Made by a program: the position numbers and the translations under genes. The notes beneath the pieces are model-generated. The model searched no databases. It saw only the letters and a list, made by a program, of their open reading frames with translations, and was not told the origin of the DNA. This document shows, one piece after another, positions 26,986-37,312 of a stretch of DNA of 64,000 nt. Within the stretch, counting starts at the first letter, position 1. The number at the start of each line of letters is the position of its first letter. Source of the DNA: Pseudomonas sp. AL03 (GTDB lineage: Bacteria > Pseudomonadota > Gammaproteobacteria > Pseudomonadales > Pseudomonadaceae); contig NZ_JASBRE010000011.1 of assembly GCF_029960815.1 (NCBI RefSeq), forward strand, positions 62,001-126,000, in the 5' to 3' direction.

Positions 26986-28269
26986 TCAGAAGCCGAATTT
27001 GTCTCGCAGTCCGTAATACCAGGCGCCCAACGCGGCAAACGGTGTGCGCAGCAGTTGTCCACCGGGGAACGGGTAGTGGGGCAGGTCGGCAAAGGCGTCG
27101 AAACGCTCGGCTTGGCCACGCAACGCTTCGGCCAGCACCTTGCCCGCCAGGTGCGTATAGGTCACGCCATGGCCGCTGCAGCCCTGGGAATAGTAGATGT
27201 TGTCGCCCAGGCGTCCGACCTGAGGAAGACGCGACAAGGTCAGTAGGAAATTGCCGGTCCAGGCGTAATCGATCTTCACGTCCTTGAGCTGCGGGAAGGC
27301 TTTGAGCATCTTCGGCCGAATAATCGCCTCGATGTTCGCCGGATCCCGCGCGCCATACACCACACCACCGCCGAAGACCAGGCGCTTGTCGCCGGTCAAA
27401 CGGTAGTAGTCGAGTAGGTAGTTGCAGTCCTCGACGCAGTAATCCTGCGGCAACAGGCTCTTGGCCAATGCGTCGCCCAAGGGTTCAGTGGTGATCACCT
27501 GAGTTCCGCAGGGCATCGATTTGGCGGCCAGTTCCGGCACCAGATTACCGAGATACGCGTTACCCGCAACGATGATGAATTTAGCCCTGACCTTGCCCTG
27601 AGGTGTATGCACCACCGGATTCGCGCCGCGCTCTATGCGCACCGCCGGTGACTGCTCATAAAGGATACCGCCCAACGACTCGACGGCCGCCGCTTCGCCC
27701 AGCGCCAGGTTCAATGGATGAATGTGCCCGCCGCTCATGTCGAGCATGCCGCCGATGTATTGATCGCACGCGACCACTTCACGGATGCGACGCTGATCCA
27801 TCAGTTCAAGCTGCGTGTGACCGAAACGCTCCCACAGACGCTTCTGGGATTCCAGATGACCCATGTGCTTGGCGGTAATGGCGGCAAATACACCACCGTC
27901 CTTCAAGTCGCACTGGATATTATATTTGGCCACCCGCTCACGAATGATCCGCCCACCCTCGAACGCCATTTGACCCAGCAACTGCGCTTGCTTGGGACCC
28001 ACACTGCGCTCGATCACATCGATGTCGCGGCTGTAACTGTTAACGATCTGGCCACCGTTACGCCCCGACGCACCAAAACCTACCTTCGCGGCTTCAAGCA
28101 CCGTGACTCGGAAACCGTTTTCCAGCAGAAACAGGGCAGAGGACAGACCGGTGTAACCGGCGCCGATCACACAGACATCAGTTTCTACGTCATCCTGCAG
28201 GGCTGGGCGCGGTGGTACCGCATTGGCCGATGCGGCGTAATAGGATTCCGGGTAGGGGGTGTTCGCCAT
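26986..28269 (-). CDS. FAD-dependent oxidoreductase, PuuB/OrdL-like (gamma-glutamylputrescine oxidase family)
   Basis: This 427-residue protein is of the DAO (glycine/D-amino-acid oxidase) family. The FAD dinucleotide motif VIGAGYTGLSSALFL starts at about residue 34, followed by GFGASGRNGGQIV, typical of the PuuB/OrdL subgroup. The C-terminal GCSGHGVTYTHLAGKVLAE is the second flavin-contact motif. PuuB oxidises gamma-glutamyl-putrescine in polyamine breakdown, but no other puu genes are adjacent, so the substrate is uncertain. The gene runs opposite to the siderophore operon. Confidence 0.85.
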   Translation of the reverse strand: MANTPYPESYYAASANAVPPRPALQDDVETDVCVIGAGYTGLSSALFLLENGFRVTVLEAAKVGFGASGRNGGQIVNSYSRDIDVIERSVGPKQAQLLGQMAFEGGRIIRERVAKYNIQCDLKDGGVFAAITAKHMGHLESQKRLWERFGHTQLELMDQRRIREVVACDQYIGGMLDMSGGHIHPLNLALGEAAAVESLGGILYEQSPAVRIERGANPVVHTPQGKVRAKFIIVAGNAYLGNLVPELAAKSMPCGTQVITTEPLGDALAKSLLPQDYCVEDCNYLLDYYRLTGDKRLVFGGGVVYGARDPANIEAIIRPKMLKAFPQLKDVKIDYAWTGNFLLTLSRLPQVGRLGDNIYYSQGCSGHGVTYTHLAGKVLAEALRGQAERFDAFADLPHYPFPGGQLLRTPFAALGAWYYGLRDKFGF

Positions 28270-28411
28270 CCTGCAGCCTCTGTTTAATATATTTTACGAG
28301 TGCATCGATCCTACCCGAGATAAAAAACGACCGCCAGCCACCGCAAAATCTTCTTTGCAGCGGCAAAATTAAATATTTTGCATATTCATAGGGTTAGCTC
28401 AAAAAAAGGTG

Positions 28412-28439
28412 TTGACACCCCTTCGGAATTCCGTAGAAT
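28412..28439 (+). promoter_or_regulatory. Sigma-70 promoter of tRNA-Val(GAC)
   Basis: A consensus TTGACA (28412-28417) and TAGAAT (28434-28439) have 16-nt spacing and are followed by a GC-rich discriminator, 13 nt before the tRNA. Confidence 0.75.
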
Positions 28440-28452
28440 GCCGCCTCACAGC

Positions 28453-28529
28453 AGGCACGTAGCTCAGTTGGTTAGAGCACCACCTTGACATGGTGGGGGT
28501 CGTTGGTTCGAGTCCAATCGCGCCTACCA
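28453..28529 (+). tRNA. tRNA-Val (anticodon GAC)
   Basis: The acceptor is AGGCACG/CGCGCCT (one A-C mismatch), the anticodon loop TTGACAT (GAC), the T-loop GTTCGAGTC, and CCA is encoded. Confidence 0.96.
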
Positions 28530-28560
28530 AACAAAATCCGCTCTGCTGGGCGGTCTAGAA

Positions 28561-28589
28561 GGGCTCACCGAAAGGTGAGCCCTTTTTTG
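28561..28589 (+). terminator. Rho-independent terminator after tRNA-Val
   Basis: GGGCTCACC and GGTGAGCCC pair around GAAA and are followed by six T residues. Confidence 0.92.
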
Positions 28590-28773
28590 TTGTCTGCGAT
28601 TTGCAAAGCTTTTGCAAAACCATTCAAAACAATGCTCTGGCCATCGCCAAGCGAGAGACGCGGTGACGGGCTCTCTTCGGATGACCGCCCAGTTTGCTGA
28701 TCGTCTTCAGTGCGCGGGTTGTCTGCGGTTCAGGCGTAAGATAGCGGTGCTACCTCATCAAAAGGAGCCGCAT

Positions 28774-28968
28774 ATGATCGCCGACCAAACGAACAAACAG
28801 GCATCTGAGGACAGAGCTGTTTGGGATCAATACTTCTGCGCTGCGTTGATTGCGGAAAGCAATTTGACGGCACCGGTTGTAGGAGGGGCTACTCATGAAG
28901 ACAGGCAGAACCTGTTGATTGAAAGGGCCAAAGCTCTCGCCGACAAGATGATGGAAAACAGGAAATAG
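28774..28968 (+). CDS. Small hypothetical protein (64 aa)
   Basis: This short gene has a strong ribosome site (AAAGGAGCC, 7 nt before ATG) and its own terminator. The product is soluble, with an acidic middle and a helical, charged C-terminus (ERAKALADKMMENRK). I do not recognise the family and give no function. The good ribosome site, terminator and coding-like composition support it as real. Confidence 0.65.
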   Translation: MIADQTNKQASEDRAVWDQYFCAALIAESNLTAPVVGGATHEDRQNLLIERAKALADKMMENRK

Positions 28969-28970
28969 CC

Positions 28971-29006
28971 AGAGCCCAGCCATCGTGCTGGGCTCTTCTA
29001 ACTTTT
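28971..29006 (+). terminator. Terminator after the 64-aa gene
   Basis: AGAGCCCAGC and GCTGGGCTCT pair around CATCGT, followed by a T-rich tail. Confidence 0.75.
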
Positions 29007-29083
29007 TGGCATCGGGCAATTCCCGGCTTTATGGGCTACTACTGACAGGCCAATCCAAATTTCGTCCTGACAGGAGTATCTCG

Positions 29084-29539
29084 ATGCTGGCTCACTGGTT
29101 TCTTGCGGCGATACATCTCTTGGCCTTTGCGCTGGGCTTTTGGGCTGTGCTGACTCGCGGGACTGCATTGCGTCGTCTGGCTGCCGGTGCGGGGGAGGTT
29201 CGCAGCGTTTTGGTCGCCGACAATCTATGGGGAATCTCTGCAGTCATTCTATTGGTAACGGGTGGGGTGCGAGCCTTTGGAGGGTACGAAAAAGGCACTG
29301 ACTACTATCTTCACCAGCCACTGTTCCATCTCAAGATGACGTTGTTTGTCCTGATCCTGTTGCTTGAAGTTGCGCCGATGGTGACGCTGATCAGATGGCG
29401 GATTGCCTTAGGTCGTGGCATGGCTATCGATACCGGTCGGACACAGCTGTTTGCCCGAATCAGTCATATCGAAGCGTTGCTGGTGTTGCTGATAGTTGTG
29501 GCTGCCACGGGCATGGCGCGCGGCGTGACGTTTGGTTAG
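29084..29539 (+). CDS. DUF2214-type four-helix membrane protein
   Basis: The 151-residue protein has about four membrane helices (residues 4-24, 43-63, 82-105, 126-146). Its layout, with WGISAVILLVTGGVRAF and YYLHQPLFHLKMTLF, matches the DUF2214 family of small inner-membrane proteins with unknown function. Conserved histidines (H4, H11, about H78, H83) could bind a metal or heme, but this is speculation. CAGGAG precedes the ATG. It stands alone between two small genes. Confidence 0.75.
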   Translation: MLAHWFLAAIHLLAFALGFWAVLTRGTALRRLAAGAGEVRSVLVADNLWGISAVILLVTGGVRAFGGYEKGTDYYLHQPLFHLKMTLFVLILLLEVAPMVTLIRWRIALGRGMAIDTGRTQLFARISHIEALLVLLIVVAATGMARGVTFG

Positions 29540-29713
29540 CCGCGATTGATCGGGCTCTTCCTCGGGGTTAATCGGAAGCGTCTGACAGCCATGACATGAA
29601 ACTTGCCGGTAGTATCGGTTTCACGTTCTGGAGGGGATGGCAGCGAAGTGCCGTGACCCGTCTCGGGACTGGGGCGAGCGAGTAAGCGGATGACGATGCG
29701 GCGCTTGAATCTC

Positions 29714-29751
29714 TAGCCAGCCATGGTTCTGGGGCGAAACGGGCTGGCTAC
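29714..29751. repeat. Inverted repeat downstream of rsmE
   Basis: TAGCCAGCC and GGCTGGCTA are separated by 20 nt. No T-run follows on either strand, so its role as rsmE terminator is doubtful. Confidence 0.4.
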
Positions 29752-29766
29752 TGACTACAACAGGAT

Positions 29767-29961
29767 TCAGGGGGTCTGCGGTTTGTCTGGAGCAGTGAGA
29801 CCAGCCTGAATGCGCTGATAGATTTCTTCGCGATGCACCGCAACGTCTTTCGGGGCGTTAATGCCAATCCTGACTTGCTGGCCGCTAACGCCCAGAATGG
29901 TGATCGTAATGTCATCACCAATGTTTATGCTTTCACCGACTTTGCGGGTGAGTATCAGCAT
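29767..29961 (-). CDS. rsmE: RsmE, CsrA-family RNA-binding regulator
   Basis: This 64-residue CsrA-family protein starts [10 protein letters not shown] and has the RNA-contact segment [12 protein letters not shown]. Such dimers bind GGA motifs in mRNA leaders and block translation, under the Gac/Rsm system. The sequence closely resembles what I remember of RsmE from P. fluorescens CHA0, including the C-terminal QAGLTAPDK tail, which RsmA lacks. The ATG at 29961 gives the family N-terminus; a frame extension of ten residues is ignored. Its own Shine-Dalgarno reads CAAGGAGA, itself a potential Rsm target, so autoregulation is plausible. Confidence 0.88.
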   Translation of the reverse strand: MLILTRKVGESINIGDDITITILGVSGQQVRIGINAPKDVAVHREEIYQRIQAGLTAPDKPQTP

Positions 29962-30211
29962 GGTTTTCTCCTTGATTGCTTTGTAGGGCACCTGATTCGG
30001 ACAGTGCAGAGGTCGGTGGTATGTATAGATTAGTGCGAAGTCTCACGGTTTGGGTGCCTCTTTCTGACGTGCAGATGCTGCATTAATTCCCAAGGCGTAA
30101 CTATACAGAGGCCGCAATCATCATTCTCGTTGTTTTAAGCCCATTTTGCGGCACTCGGGAAGTATTCATGAATGTTAAAATCGTCGCTTTAAGCATTCAG
30201 AGGGAAGCGTT

Positions 30212-30577
30212 GTGGGCAAAATGGTCTTGGTAATCGCGGTACTGGCGCTGGCGGGATGCGGTGAGGGCAAGAGCGTTGACGCGCAAAAGCCGCAGCCGGC
30301 AGCTGTGGCTGCACCTTCGGTAGCATCCGCGCCACAATGGGATCTCGAAGTTCGAGGCGAAACAACTCAAGCGGTCAGCGACCTTAGCGGCTGGCTGATT
30401 GAGCACAGTTTCGTTTCCAATGTTGTCAAGGAGAATGGAAAGACCCGGATTCTGGTCGGGCCATTCAATTCGAAAGCCGAGGCCGAGGCCAAACAGGCAG
30501 AAGTGGGTGCGGCGCTCGTCCGGGCTAAGAAACAGAACATCGAATTGCTGGTTGTCGAACGTCCAGTGGCCCAGTAA
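30212..30577 (+). CDS. SPOR-domain lipoprotein
   Basis: The 121-residue product begins at a GTG (GAGGGAAGC upstream) with a short signal peptide ending in a lipobox LALAGC at about residues 11-16, then a short Pro/Ala linker and a SPOR-like domain (about 43-115, WDLEVRGETTQAVSDL to LVVERPVAQ). It should be a lipid-anchored envelope protein that touches peptidoglycan. An outer-membrane location is likely because the residue after Cys is Gly, not Asp. No partner gene is adjacent. Confidence 0.72.
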   Translation: MGKMVLVIAVLALAGCGEGKSVDAQKPQPAAVAAPSVASAPQWDLEVRGETTQAVSDLSGWLIEHSFVSNVVKENGKTRILVGPFNSKAEAEAKQAEVGAALVRAKKQNIELLVVERPVAQ

Positions 30578-30678
30578 CGGACTTTTCCTGGGTGCTTTTG
30601 GACAGAACGCCTTAAAGGGGATCCACATTGACTCGTTTCTAGACGTAGTCACTGTCGATTCCCAACAGGAATTCCCCC

Positions 30679-31365
30679 ATGGCCTCCACCACCCCGTACA
30701 AAATATTCGACGCAGTCCTGCGGCACAAAAAGACACTGAGTCCTCATTTGATGCGCGTCACTCTGGCCGGTCCGATGCTCACCGAGATGACAACCTGGGC
30801 ACCGGATCAGCGCGTGAAGCTGTTCTTTCCGGCTGTGGACGGCTCGCCTGCCAGGCTTTCTCATGACGATGGCTGGTACGCACGTTACCGCTCGATGCCG
30901 GTTGTTCAGCGCCCGGCATCCCGTTGGGCAATGCATGCAGCAGCGGGCGAGCCGATCCAGAACGTCGCACCTGATCGCCAGTTTTCGGCGCAAGACACGG
31001 GAGGTTTCGAATGGAAGCCGCCTTAACAGCTCCAGCATCTGTTACTGGTCGCCGATGCCACTGCTTTGCCCGCGGCACTCGGGATTCTGGACGAGATGGC
31101 AGCGCTTGCCGAACCACCGATAAGCCAAGCGATTTTTGAAGTGGACAGTGTAGACGATGCGCTGCCGGCCCCTGACTGACCGGGCCTTTCGGTGGAGTGG
31201 CTGATTCGAGATCACGCCACCGCGACTGAAGGGGGCTCGCTGATGGTCGACGCGGTGCGTCGGGTAATTCTGCCGTCATCCTCTTCGAAAGCATTCGAAA
31301 CGGTGGAACTGGCGGCAGTCGATGTGGACGAGGGCAGCAGCCAAGGCATCGAAGCCCTCTACTAA
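30679..31365 (+). pseudogene. Decayed siderophore-interacting protein (SIP/ViuB-type ferric reductase)
   Basis: One frame across this stretch encodes a recognisable SIP-family flavoprotein: an N-terminal FAD domain beginning MASTTPYKIFDAVLRHKK, LMRVTLAGP, DQRVKLFFP, then ASRWAMHAAAGEP, LLLVADATALPAALG and FEVDSVDDALPAPD. Two in-frame stops interrupt it (31024-31026 and 31177-31179). The segment between QRP and ASRWA lacks about 40 residues that normally carry the RxYTxR flavin-binding motif. The C-terminus also ends early. Frame is kept throughout, so decay is by an in-frame deletion and nonsense changes. Flanking genes give no hint of its former operon. Confidence 0.85.
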
Positions 31366-31537
31366 TTCACAAAAAATGTCACGCTTCATCATTCGCTCTT
31401 TTCTCGATTTCTCCGTCCGGCAGTCACTCAAGATAGAACCAAGCGCTCAATATTGGATGTAGGACGAAGCGGACAATCCGGCGAGAGCTTTCTGGATTAT
31501 GGGAGGCGGCGGCCACATCAATAACAAATCCTACAAA

Positions 31538-31565
31538 CGCAAAAACGGCACCCGAAGGTGCCGTT
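31538..31565 (-). terminator. Rho-independent terminator of the nuo operon
   Basis: On the minus strand AACGGCACC and GGTGCCGTT pair around TTCG and are followed by TTTTTGCG, 30 nt after the nuoN stop. Confidence 0.88.
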
Positions 31566-31595
31566 CCTGTTTTCTACGATCTACCGCTTAAGCGA

Positions 31596-33059
31596 TCAAC
31601 CTGACAAACCGGCCTGCTGAACCAGGACCAGCAACGGCTGCGGATACAGTCCAAGGAAGAACGCCAGTGCGGCGATGGCCAGCAGCATCACGCCGCCTGC
31701 ACGTTGTTCCCAGTGCAATTGCGCGTCGTGGCGACGCAGGTTCGGCTCGATCAAGAACAGGGTGACCATGACGCGCAGGTAGTAGAAAACGCCGATGGCG
31801 CTGCCCAGTACCAGGGCGCCGACCAGCCACCATTGCTGCGACTCGACACCGGTGGCGATGATGTAGAACTTGCCGATGAAGCCCGCGGTCAGCGGGATAC
31901 CGGCCAGGGACAGCATCATCACGGTCAGGACGGCGGTCAGGTACGGACGGCGCCAGAACAGGCCGCGGTATTCGTACAGGGCATCCGCGTCACGGCCGTT
32001 GTACGGCGAGGACATCAGCGTGATCACGCCGAACGCGCCGAGGCTGGTGATCACGTAGGTGACCAGGTACACGCCGATGGCTTCCACGGCCAGACCCTTG
32101 CTCGCCACCAGGGCGATCAGCAGGTAACCGAAGTGAGCGATGGACGAGTAACCCAGCAGACGCTTGAGGTTGCTTTGGGTCAGTGCCAGCAGGTTACCGA
32201 ACAGGATCGACGCGATGGCGATGATGGTCAGCACGTCGCTCAGCACACCGCTGCTTGCCGCCGGCGAGATCTGGAACAGACGCACCATCACTGCGAACAC
32301 AGCGACTTTCGACGCGGTGGCCAGGAACGCTGCCACCGGTGCCGGAGCACCTTCGTAAACGTCCGGGGTCCAGAGGTGAAACGGTACCAGCGACAGCTTG
32401 AACGCCAGACCGATCAGCATCATGCCCAGGCCCAGTTGCGCCAGCGAACTTGGCAGGCCGGTGGCGGCCAGGGCCTGGCCGATGCCAACGAAGCTCAGGC
32501 TACCGGAGTCGGCATACAGCAGGGCCATACCAAACAACAGAAACGCGGAACCGGCGGCCGACAGCACCATGTACTTGATACCGGCTTCCAGCGAACGCTT
32601 GTTGAAGAAGGCGTAAGCCACCAGACCGTAGACCGGTACCGAGAGCAGTTCCAGACCGATGAACAACCCGGCCAGGTGCTGCGCGCTGACCAGTACCAGG
32701 CCACCGGCGGCGGCCATCAGGATCAGCAGGTAAAGTTCTTCACGGTTACCCGGGTAACCCGAACCGCCATCGCCGAGGTAGGCGTGGGCGAGGGTCACAC
32801 AAGCGAGGGTGGCGACCAGGATCAGCGCCATGTACAAGCAAGCGAAGGTGTCGATCTGCAGCAACGGGGTCACGGCCAGAGGCGCGACTTTCAGGGCTGG
32901 CAGGATCGACAGCAACGCCAGGTTCAGACCCGCCACGGAAATCAGGAAGGTCTGCGAGTGGTTGCGACGCCAGGCGATTGCCAGCATCACCACGATGATC
33001 GTGGCGCTGGTGATCAACAACGGCGCAAGCGCGATAAAGTGTTGAGTCGTGAATTCCAT
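31596..33059 (-). CDS. nuoN: NADH-quinone oxidoreductase subunit N
   Basis: The 487-residue protein is one of three antiporter-like proton-pumping subunits in the membrane arm of complex I, with about 14 helices. It shows the [12 protein letters not shown] segment typical of NuoN and a conserved lysine-bearing [23 protein letters not shown]. The chosen ATG gives the start MEFTTQHFI, 7 nt after nuoM. It is the last gene of the operon. Confidence 0.97.
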   Translation of the reverse strand: MEFTTQHFIALAPLLITSATIIVVMLAIAWRRNHSQTFLISVAGLNLALLSILPALKVAPLAVTPLLQIDTFACLYMALILVATLACVTLAHAYLGDGGSGYPGNREELYLLILMAAAGGLVLVSAQHLAGLFIGLELLSVPVYGLVAYAFFNKRSLEAGIKYMVLSAAGSAFLLFGMALLYADSGSLSFVGIGQALAATGLPSSLAQLGLGMMLIGLAFKLSLVPFHLWTPDVYEGAPAPVAAFLATASKVAVFAVMVRLFQISPAASSGVLSDVLTIIAIASILFGNLLALTQSNLKRLLGYSSIAHFGYLLIALVASKGLAVEAIGVYLVTYVITSLGAFGVITLMSSPYNGRDADALYEYRGLFWRRPYLTAVLTVMMLSLAGIPLTAGFIGKFYIIATGVESQQWWLVGALVLGSAIGVFYYLRVMVTLFLIEPNLRRHDAQLHWEQRAGGVMLLAIAALAFFLGLYPQPLLVLVQQAGLSG

Positions 33060-33066
33060 AGCGCTC

Positions 33067-34599
33067 TTACCGGGCCGAAGCGAGTTGAGTGAAGGCGGTA
33101 CCGAGCCATTGCTGCACGCCATGCATCGTAGCGGCAGAGGTATCGAGGAACGGTTGCGGGTACACGCCGATGTAAATCAGCAGTGCCGCCAGGCCGACCA
33201 CCATGATCAGTTCGCGACCATCCATGCCATGCAGCACCGCATCCGATTTGGACGGGCCGAAGTAGGCACGGTGGATCATGATCAGCGAGTAGACCGAACC
33301 GAACACCAGACCGGACGTCGCGATGATAGTGATCCATGGGGCGCTTGGGAACGTGCCGATCAGGATCAGGAACTCACCCACAAAGTTACCGGTACCCGGC
33401 AAGCCCAATGACGCGGCTGCGAAGAACAGGCTGATGGCCGGCAGGTAAGCAATCTTCGACCACAGGCCACCCATCTCGCGCATGTCGCGGGTGTGAGTGC
33501 GCTCGTACAGCTGACCGCTGAGGATAAAGAGTGCCGCGGCCGACAGACCGTGTGCCAGCATCTGCATCACCGCACCCTGCAGCGCCAGTTGGCTGCCGGA
33601 GTAGATGCCGATCAACACGAAGCCCATGTGGGAAACGGAGGAGTAGGCGATCAGACGCTTGATGTCGGTTTGTGCGAAGGCCAGGAACGCACCATAGAAA
33701 ATCCCGATCAGACCGAGGGTCATGGCGATCGGCGCAAACTCGGCCGAGGCATTCGGGAACAGCGGCAGGGCGAAACGCAGCAGACCGTAAGCAGCCGTTT
33801 TCAACAAGATACCGGCCAGGTCGACCGAACCCGCCGTCGGCGCCTGGGCGTGAGCATCAGGCAACCAGGAGTGGAACGGCACGACTGGCAACTTGACCGC
33901 GAAGGCGATGAAGAAGCCGAGCATCAGGATGTACTCGGTGGTCAGCGACATCTTGGTTTTCAACAGATCGGCGTAGTTGAACGTAATCACGCCGGTGTCG
34001 TTGAAGTTGACCAGGACCAGACCCAGGATCGCCACCAACATGATCAGGCCGGAAGCCTGAGTGAAGATGAAGAACTTGGTCGCCGCGTAGATCCGGGTTT
34101 TCTTGCCGTCCGAAGAACTGTGACCCCAGAGCGCGATGAGGAAGTACATCGGCACCAGCATCATTTCCCAGAAGAAGAAGAACATGAACAGGTCGAGGGC
34201 GAGGAACACGCCAACGACACCGCCCAGGATCCACATCAGGTTCAAGTGGAAGAAGCCAACGTGACGCTGGATCTCTTTCCACGAGCAGAGTACCGAGAGG
34301 ATACCCAGCAGACCGGTCAGCAGGATCATCAACAGCGACAGGCCGTCGAGGGCCAGGTGCACGCTGATGCCGAAGCGCTCGATCCAGATGTGCTTGAACT
34401 CAAGCACCCAGGTCGGATCGGCACCCGGTGCCGGAGCAAATGAATAATTACCGTGGGCCCACAGCCAGAGGCCGAGAGCGAGTTCCAGGGTCATGGTCAA
34501 CAGCGCAATCCAGCGGGGGAGGGTAGCGCCGAAGCGCTCACCCATCCAGCTCAGCAGGCCGCCGATGAAGGGGATCAGGATTAGCCAAGGCAGAATCAT
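33067..34599 (-). CDS. nuoM: NADH-quinone oxidoreductase subunit M
   Basis: This 510-residue antiporter-like subunit of the complex I membrane arm has about 14 helices. Diagnostic segments are [58 protein letters not shown] and [19 protein letters not shown], with the conserved glutamate and lysines of the proton path. It lies between nuoL and nuoN in standard order. Confidence 0.97.
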   Translation of the reverse strand: MILPWLILIPFIGGLLSWMGERFGATLPRWIALLTMTLELALGLWLWAHGNYSFAPAPGADPTWVLEFKHIWIERFGISVHLALDGLSLLMILLTGLLGILSVLCSWKEIQRHVGFFHLNLMWILGGVVGVFLALDLFMFFFFWEMMLVPMYFLIALWGHSSSDGKKTRIYAATKFFIFTQASGLIMLVAILGLVLVNFNDTGVITFNYADLLKTKMSLTTEYILMLGFFIAFAVKLPVVPFHSWLPDAHAQAPTAGSVDLAGILLKTAAYGLLRFALPLFPNASAEFAPIAMTLGLIGIFYGAFLAFAQTDIKRLIAYSSVSHMGFVLIGIYSGSQLALQGAVMQMLAHGLSAAALFILSGQLYERTHTRDMREMGGLWSKIAYLPAISLFFAAASLGLPGTGNFVGEFLILIGTFPSAPWITIIATSGLVFGSVYSLIMIHRAYFGPSKSDAVLHGMDGRELIMVVGLAALLIYIGVYPQPFLDTSAATMHGVQQWLGTAFTQLASAR

Positions 34600-34638
34600 G
34601 ACGGGCTCAATTCCTTTCGCAAGTTCGCAAGGTTCATA

Positions 34639-36492
34639 TCAGACCGCTACCAGCACAATGGCGCCGATGACCAGCACGGAGCCAGCAGCCATGGATGCCG
34701 CGTACCAACGCAGTTGACCGGTTTCGGTACGGCTCAGGGCGCTGTGACCGCCTTTGGCCATGCGCGGGATCAGACCGATGGTTTGGTCGAGCGGGTCTTT
34801 GCGCAGTCCGTGGGTGATCGCAAGGTAGGGCTTGACGAACAGTTTGTCGTAGATCCAGTCGAAGCCCCAGGCAGCGAACCACCAGGCCGAAAGGAAGCGG
34901 CCGATGCCGCTGTTGGCGACTGCAGTGACGAAACGACGCTTGCCGAGGAACAGCAAGGCGGCCAGCAGGATACCGGCCAGGGCGATGGCGCCCGAGGCGA
35001 TTTCCAGACTGTGCTTGGCTTCGCCGCCGGCATGGCCGACGCTTTCCGGCAGCACGCCGTGCAGCGGTGGAACGATCATCGCGCCAATGGCGGTAGACAA
35101 TACGATCAGCACCGACAGTGGCAGCCAGTGAGCGATGCCGTGACCGGCGTGGGCTTCGGTCTTCGCTTCACCGTGGAACGCGATGCAGATCAGGCGGAAG
35201 GTGTACAGCGACGTCATGAACGCGCCGACCAGACCTGCATAGAGCAGACCGTGGTTGCCGCTGGCAAACGCTTCCCAGAGGATTTCGTCCTTGGAGTAGA
35301 AGCCCGCGGTCACCAGTGGCAGGGCAGACAACGCCGCGCCGCCGACGATGAAGCTGGCGTAGGCCAGTGGTAGTTTCTTCCATAGGCCGCCCATCTTGAA
35401 GATGTTCTGCTCGTGGTGGCAGGCGACGATCACCGCACCGGAAGCAAGGAACAGCAGCGCCTTGAAGAAGGCGTGGGTCATCAGGTGGAAGATCGCGCCA
35501 TCCCAGGCGCCAACGCCCAGCGCCAGGAACATGTAGCCGATCTGGCTCATGGTCGAGTAGGCGAGGATACGTTTGATGTCGGTCTGAACCAGTGCGGCGA
35601 AACCGGCCAGCACCAGGGTCACACCGCCGACAACGCCCACCAGATGCAGGATGTCCGGCGCCAACGCAAACAGGCCGTGAGTACGGGCGATCAGGTAAAC
35701 ACCGGCGGTCACCATGGTCGCGGCGTGGATCAGTGCCGAAACCGGAGTAGGACCTGCCATCGCATCTGCCAGCCAGGTTTGCAGCGGCAGTTGCGCGGAT
35801 TTACCGACAGCGCCGCCCAGCAGCATCAGGGTCGCCATGACGATCCAGAAGTCGCCGGACTTGAAGTGCTCCGGCGCCTTGATTAGCAGTTCCTGGATGT
35901 TCAGCGTGCCCAACTGTTGGAACAGGATGAACAGGCCGATGGCCATGAACACGTCGCCGATACGGGTCACGATGAAGGCTTTGAGTGCCGCGTTACCGTT
36001 GTTACGGTTGCTGTAGTAGAAACCGATCAACAGATACGAGCACAGGCCCACGCCTTCCCAACCGAAGTACAGGAACAACAGGTTATCGCCCAGCACCAGG
36101 AACAGCATGCTGGCGATAAACAGGTTGGTGTAGGCGAAGAAGCGCGAGTAACCGGCTTCACCGCGCATGTACCAGGACGCGAACAGGTGGATCAGGAAGC
36201 CGACGCCGACTACCACACCGAGCATGGTCAGGGACAGACCATCCAGGTACAGGGCGAAATTAGGCGTAAAGCCTTCCACCGCCATCCACTGCCACAACAC
36301 TTGCGTGTAGTGACCGCCTTCAGGTGGCGCAACGTTGAACTGCCAGATCACATAAGCCGTCACGATGGCCGACAGGCCAATGGAGCCGACGCCGATCACG
36401 GCCGACAGGTTTTCCGAGAGGCGCCCGCGTGAGAACGCCAGCAGCAGGAAACCCATGAGAGGGAATACGAAAGTCAGATAGAGAAGATTCAT
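34639..36492 (-). CDS. nuoL: NADH-quinone oxidoreductase subunit L
   Basis: The 617-residue protein is the distal antiporter-like subunit; its C-terminal region includes the long lateral helix that couples the membrane arm. The segments [43 protein letters not shown] and [39 protein letters not shown] identify it. Its ATG overlaps the nuoK stop (ATGA), so the two are translationally coupled. Confidence 0.97.
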   Translation of the reverse strand: MNLLYLTFVFPLMGFLLLAFSRGRLSENLSAVIGVGSIGLSAIVTAYVIWQFNVAPPEGGHYTQVLWQWMAVEGFTPNFALYLDGLSLTMLGVVVGVGFLIHLFASWYMRGEAGYSRFFAYTNLFIASMLFLVLGDNLLFLYFGWEGVGLCSYLLIGFYYSNRNNGNAALKAFIVTRIGDVFMAIGLFILFQQLGTLNIQELLIKAPEHFKSGDFWIVMATLMLLGGAVGKSAQLPLQTWLADAMAGPTPVSALIHAATMVTAGVYLIARTHGLFALAPDILHLVGVVGGVTLVLAGFAALVQTDIKRILAYSTMSQIGYMFLALGVGAWDGAIFHLMTHAFFKALLFLASGAVIVACHHEQNIFKMGGLWKKLPLAYASFIVGGAALSALPLVTAGFYSKDEILWEAFASGNHGLLYAGLVGAFMTSLYTFRLICIAFHGEAKTEAHAGHGIAHWLPLSVLIVLSTAIGAMIVPPLHGVLPESVGHAGGEAKHSLEIASGAIALAGILLAALLFLGKRRFVTAVANSGIGRFLSAWWFAAWGFDWIYDKLFVKPYLAITHGLRKDPLDQTIGLIPRMAKGGHSALSRTETGQLRWYAASMAAGSVLVIGAIVLVAV

Positions 36493-36797
36493 CCGCGCAT
36501 CTCGCTGGCAGCGTCGATATCGAGAGTGTGGAAGCGGCGATACAGCTGCAACAGAATCGCCAGGCCAATACTGGCCTCGGCGGCTGCCAGGCTGATCACC
36601 AGGATGAACATGATCTGTCCATCCGGCTGACCCCAGCGGCTACCGGCAACGATGAAGGCCAGTGCGGAGGCATTCATCATGACCTCCAGGCTCATCAGCA
36701 CGAAGAGAATGTTGCGCCGGACCATCAGGCCGACCAGACCGAGGCAGAACAGGATGCCGGCAACGGCGAGTCCATGCTCGAGAGGGATAGCAGGCAT
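36489..36797 (-). CDS. nuoK: NADH-quinone oxidoreductase subunit K
   Basis: This 102-residue subunit has three membrane helices and two buried glutamates in the E-channel (in [13 protein letters not shown] and [12 protein letters not shown]). The start [15 protein letters not shown] is chosen over a Met two codons upstream because it gives the usual family length. It is coupled to nuoL by ATGA. Confidence 0.96.
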   Translation of the reverse strand: MPAIPLEHGLAVAGILFCLGLVGLMVRRNILFVLMSLEVMMNASALAFIVAGSRWGQPDGQIMFILVISLAAAEASIGLAILLQLYRRFHTLDIDAASEMRG

Positions 36798-36799
36798 CG

Positions 36800-37303
36800 T
36801 CATTGCTCCTTGGCTTCGTTGCGGCCCAAGTGGAACGCCGTGACGGCTGCAGCAAGCAGCAGCATCGAGGCGAGTTCGACCACCAGCAGATAAGGACCGA
36901 ACAGGCTGATGCCCACGGCCTTGGCGTCTACGGTGGTGTGGCCGATGGCCTGACCGCTGGCGTCGCTGAACAACACGTACAGCAGTTCAACCAGCAGCAG
37001 GGCGCCGAGTGCGACCGGGCCGAGCCAGATGCCGGGCTTGAGCCAGACGCGCTCTTGCTGAACCGAGGCCGGGCCCAGGTTCAGCATCATCACCACAAAC
37101 ACGAACAGCACCATGATGGCGCCAGCGTAGGCGATCACTTCCAGCACGCCGGCGAACGGCGCGCCGAGGGCGAAAAAGGTCATCGCCACGGCAATCAGCG
37201 AAATGATCAGGTAGAGCAGGGCGTGCACAGGGTTGGTGTTGGTGATCACGCGAAGCGTGGACACAACAGCGATACCCGATGCGAAATAGAAAGCGAATTC
37301 CAT
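36800..37303 (-). CDS. nuoJ: NADH-quinone oxidoreductase subunit J
   Basis: The 167-residue protein has about five membrane helices and belongs to the quinone-end of the membrane arm. The segment [30 protein letters not shown] is diagnostic and contains the third-helix pi-bulge region. It lies between nuoI and nuoK with only a few bases either side. Confidence 0.96.
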   Translation of the reverse strand: MEFAFYFASGIAVVSTLRVITNTNPVHALLYLIISLIAVAMTFFALGAPFAGVLEVIAYAGAIMVLFVFVVMMLNLGPASVQQERVWLKPGIWLGPVALGALLLVELLYVLFSDASGQAIGHTTVDAKAVGISLFGPYLLVVELASMLLLAAAVTAFHLGRNEAKEQ

Positions 37304-37312
37304 CTTTCTTCC

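Noticed and set aside
6587..28452. A tRNA-bounded genomic island with attachment sites
   Set aside because: The position fits, but no integrase, no mobility gene and no direct repeat of a tRNA end were seen, so only the possibility is noted.
29540..29766. A small RNA gene between the DUF2214-type gene and rsmE
   Set aside because: A few hairpins and GGA triplets occur, but no promoter or T-run terminator supports a transcript.
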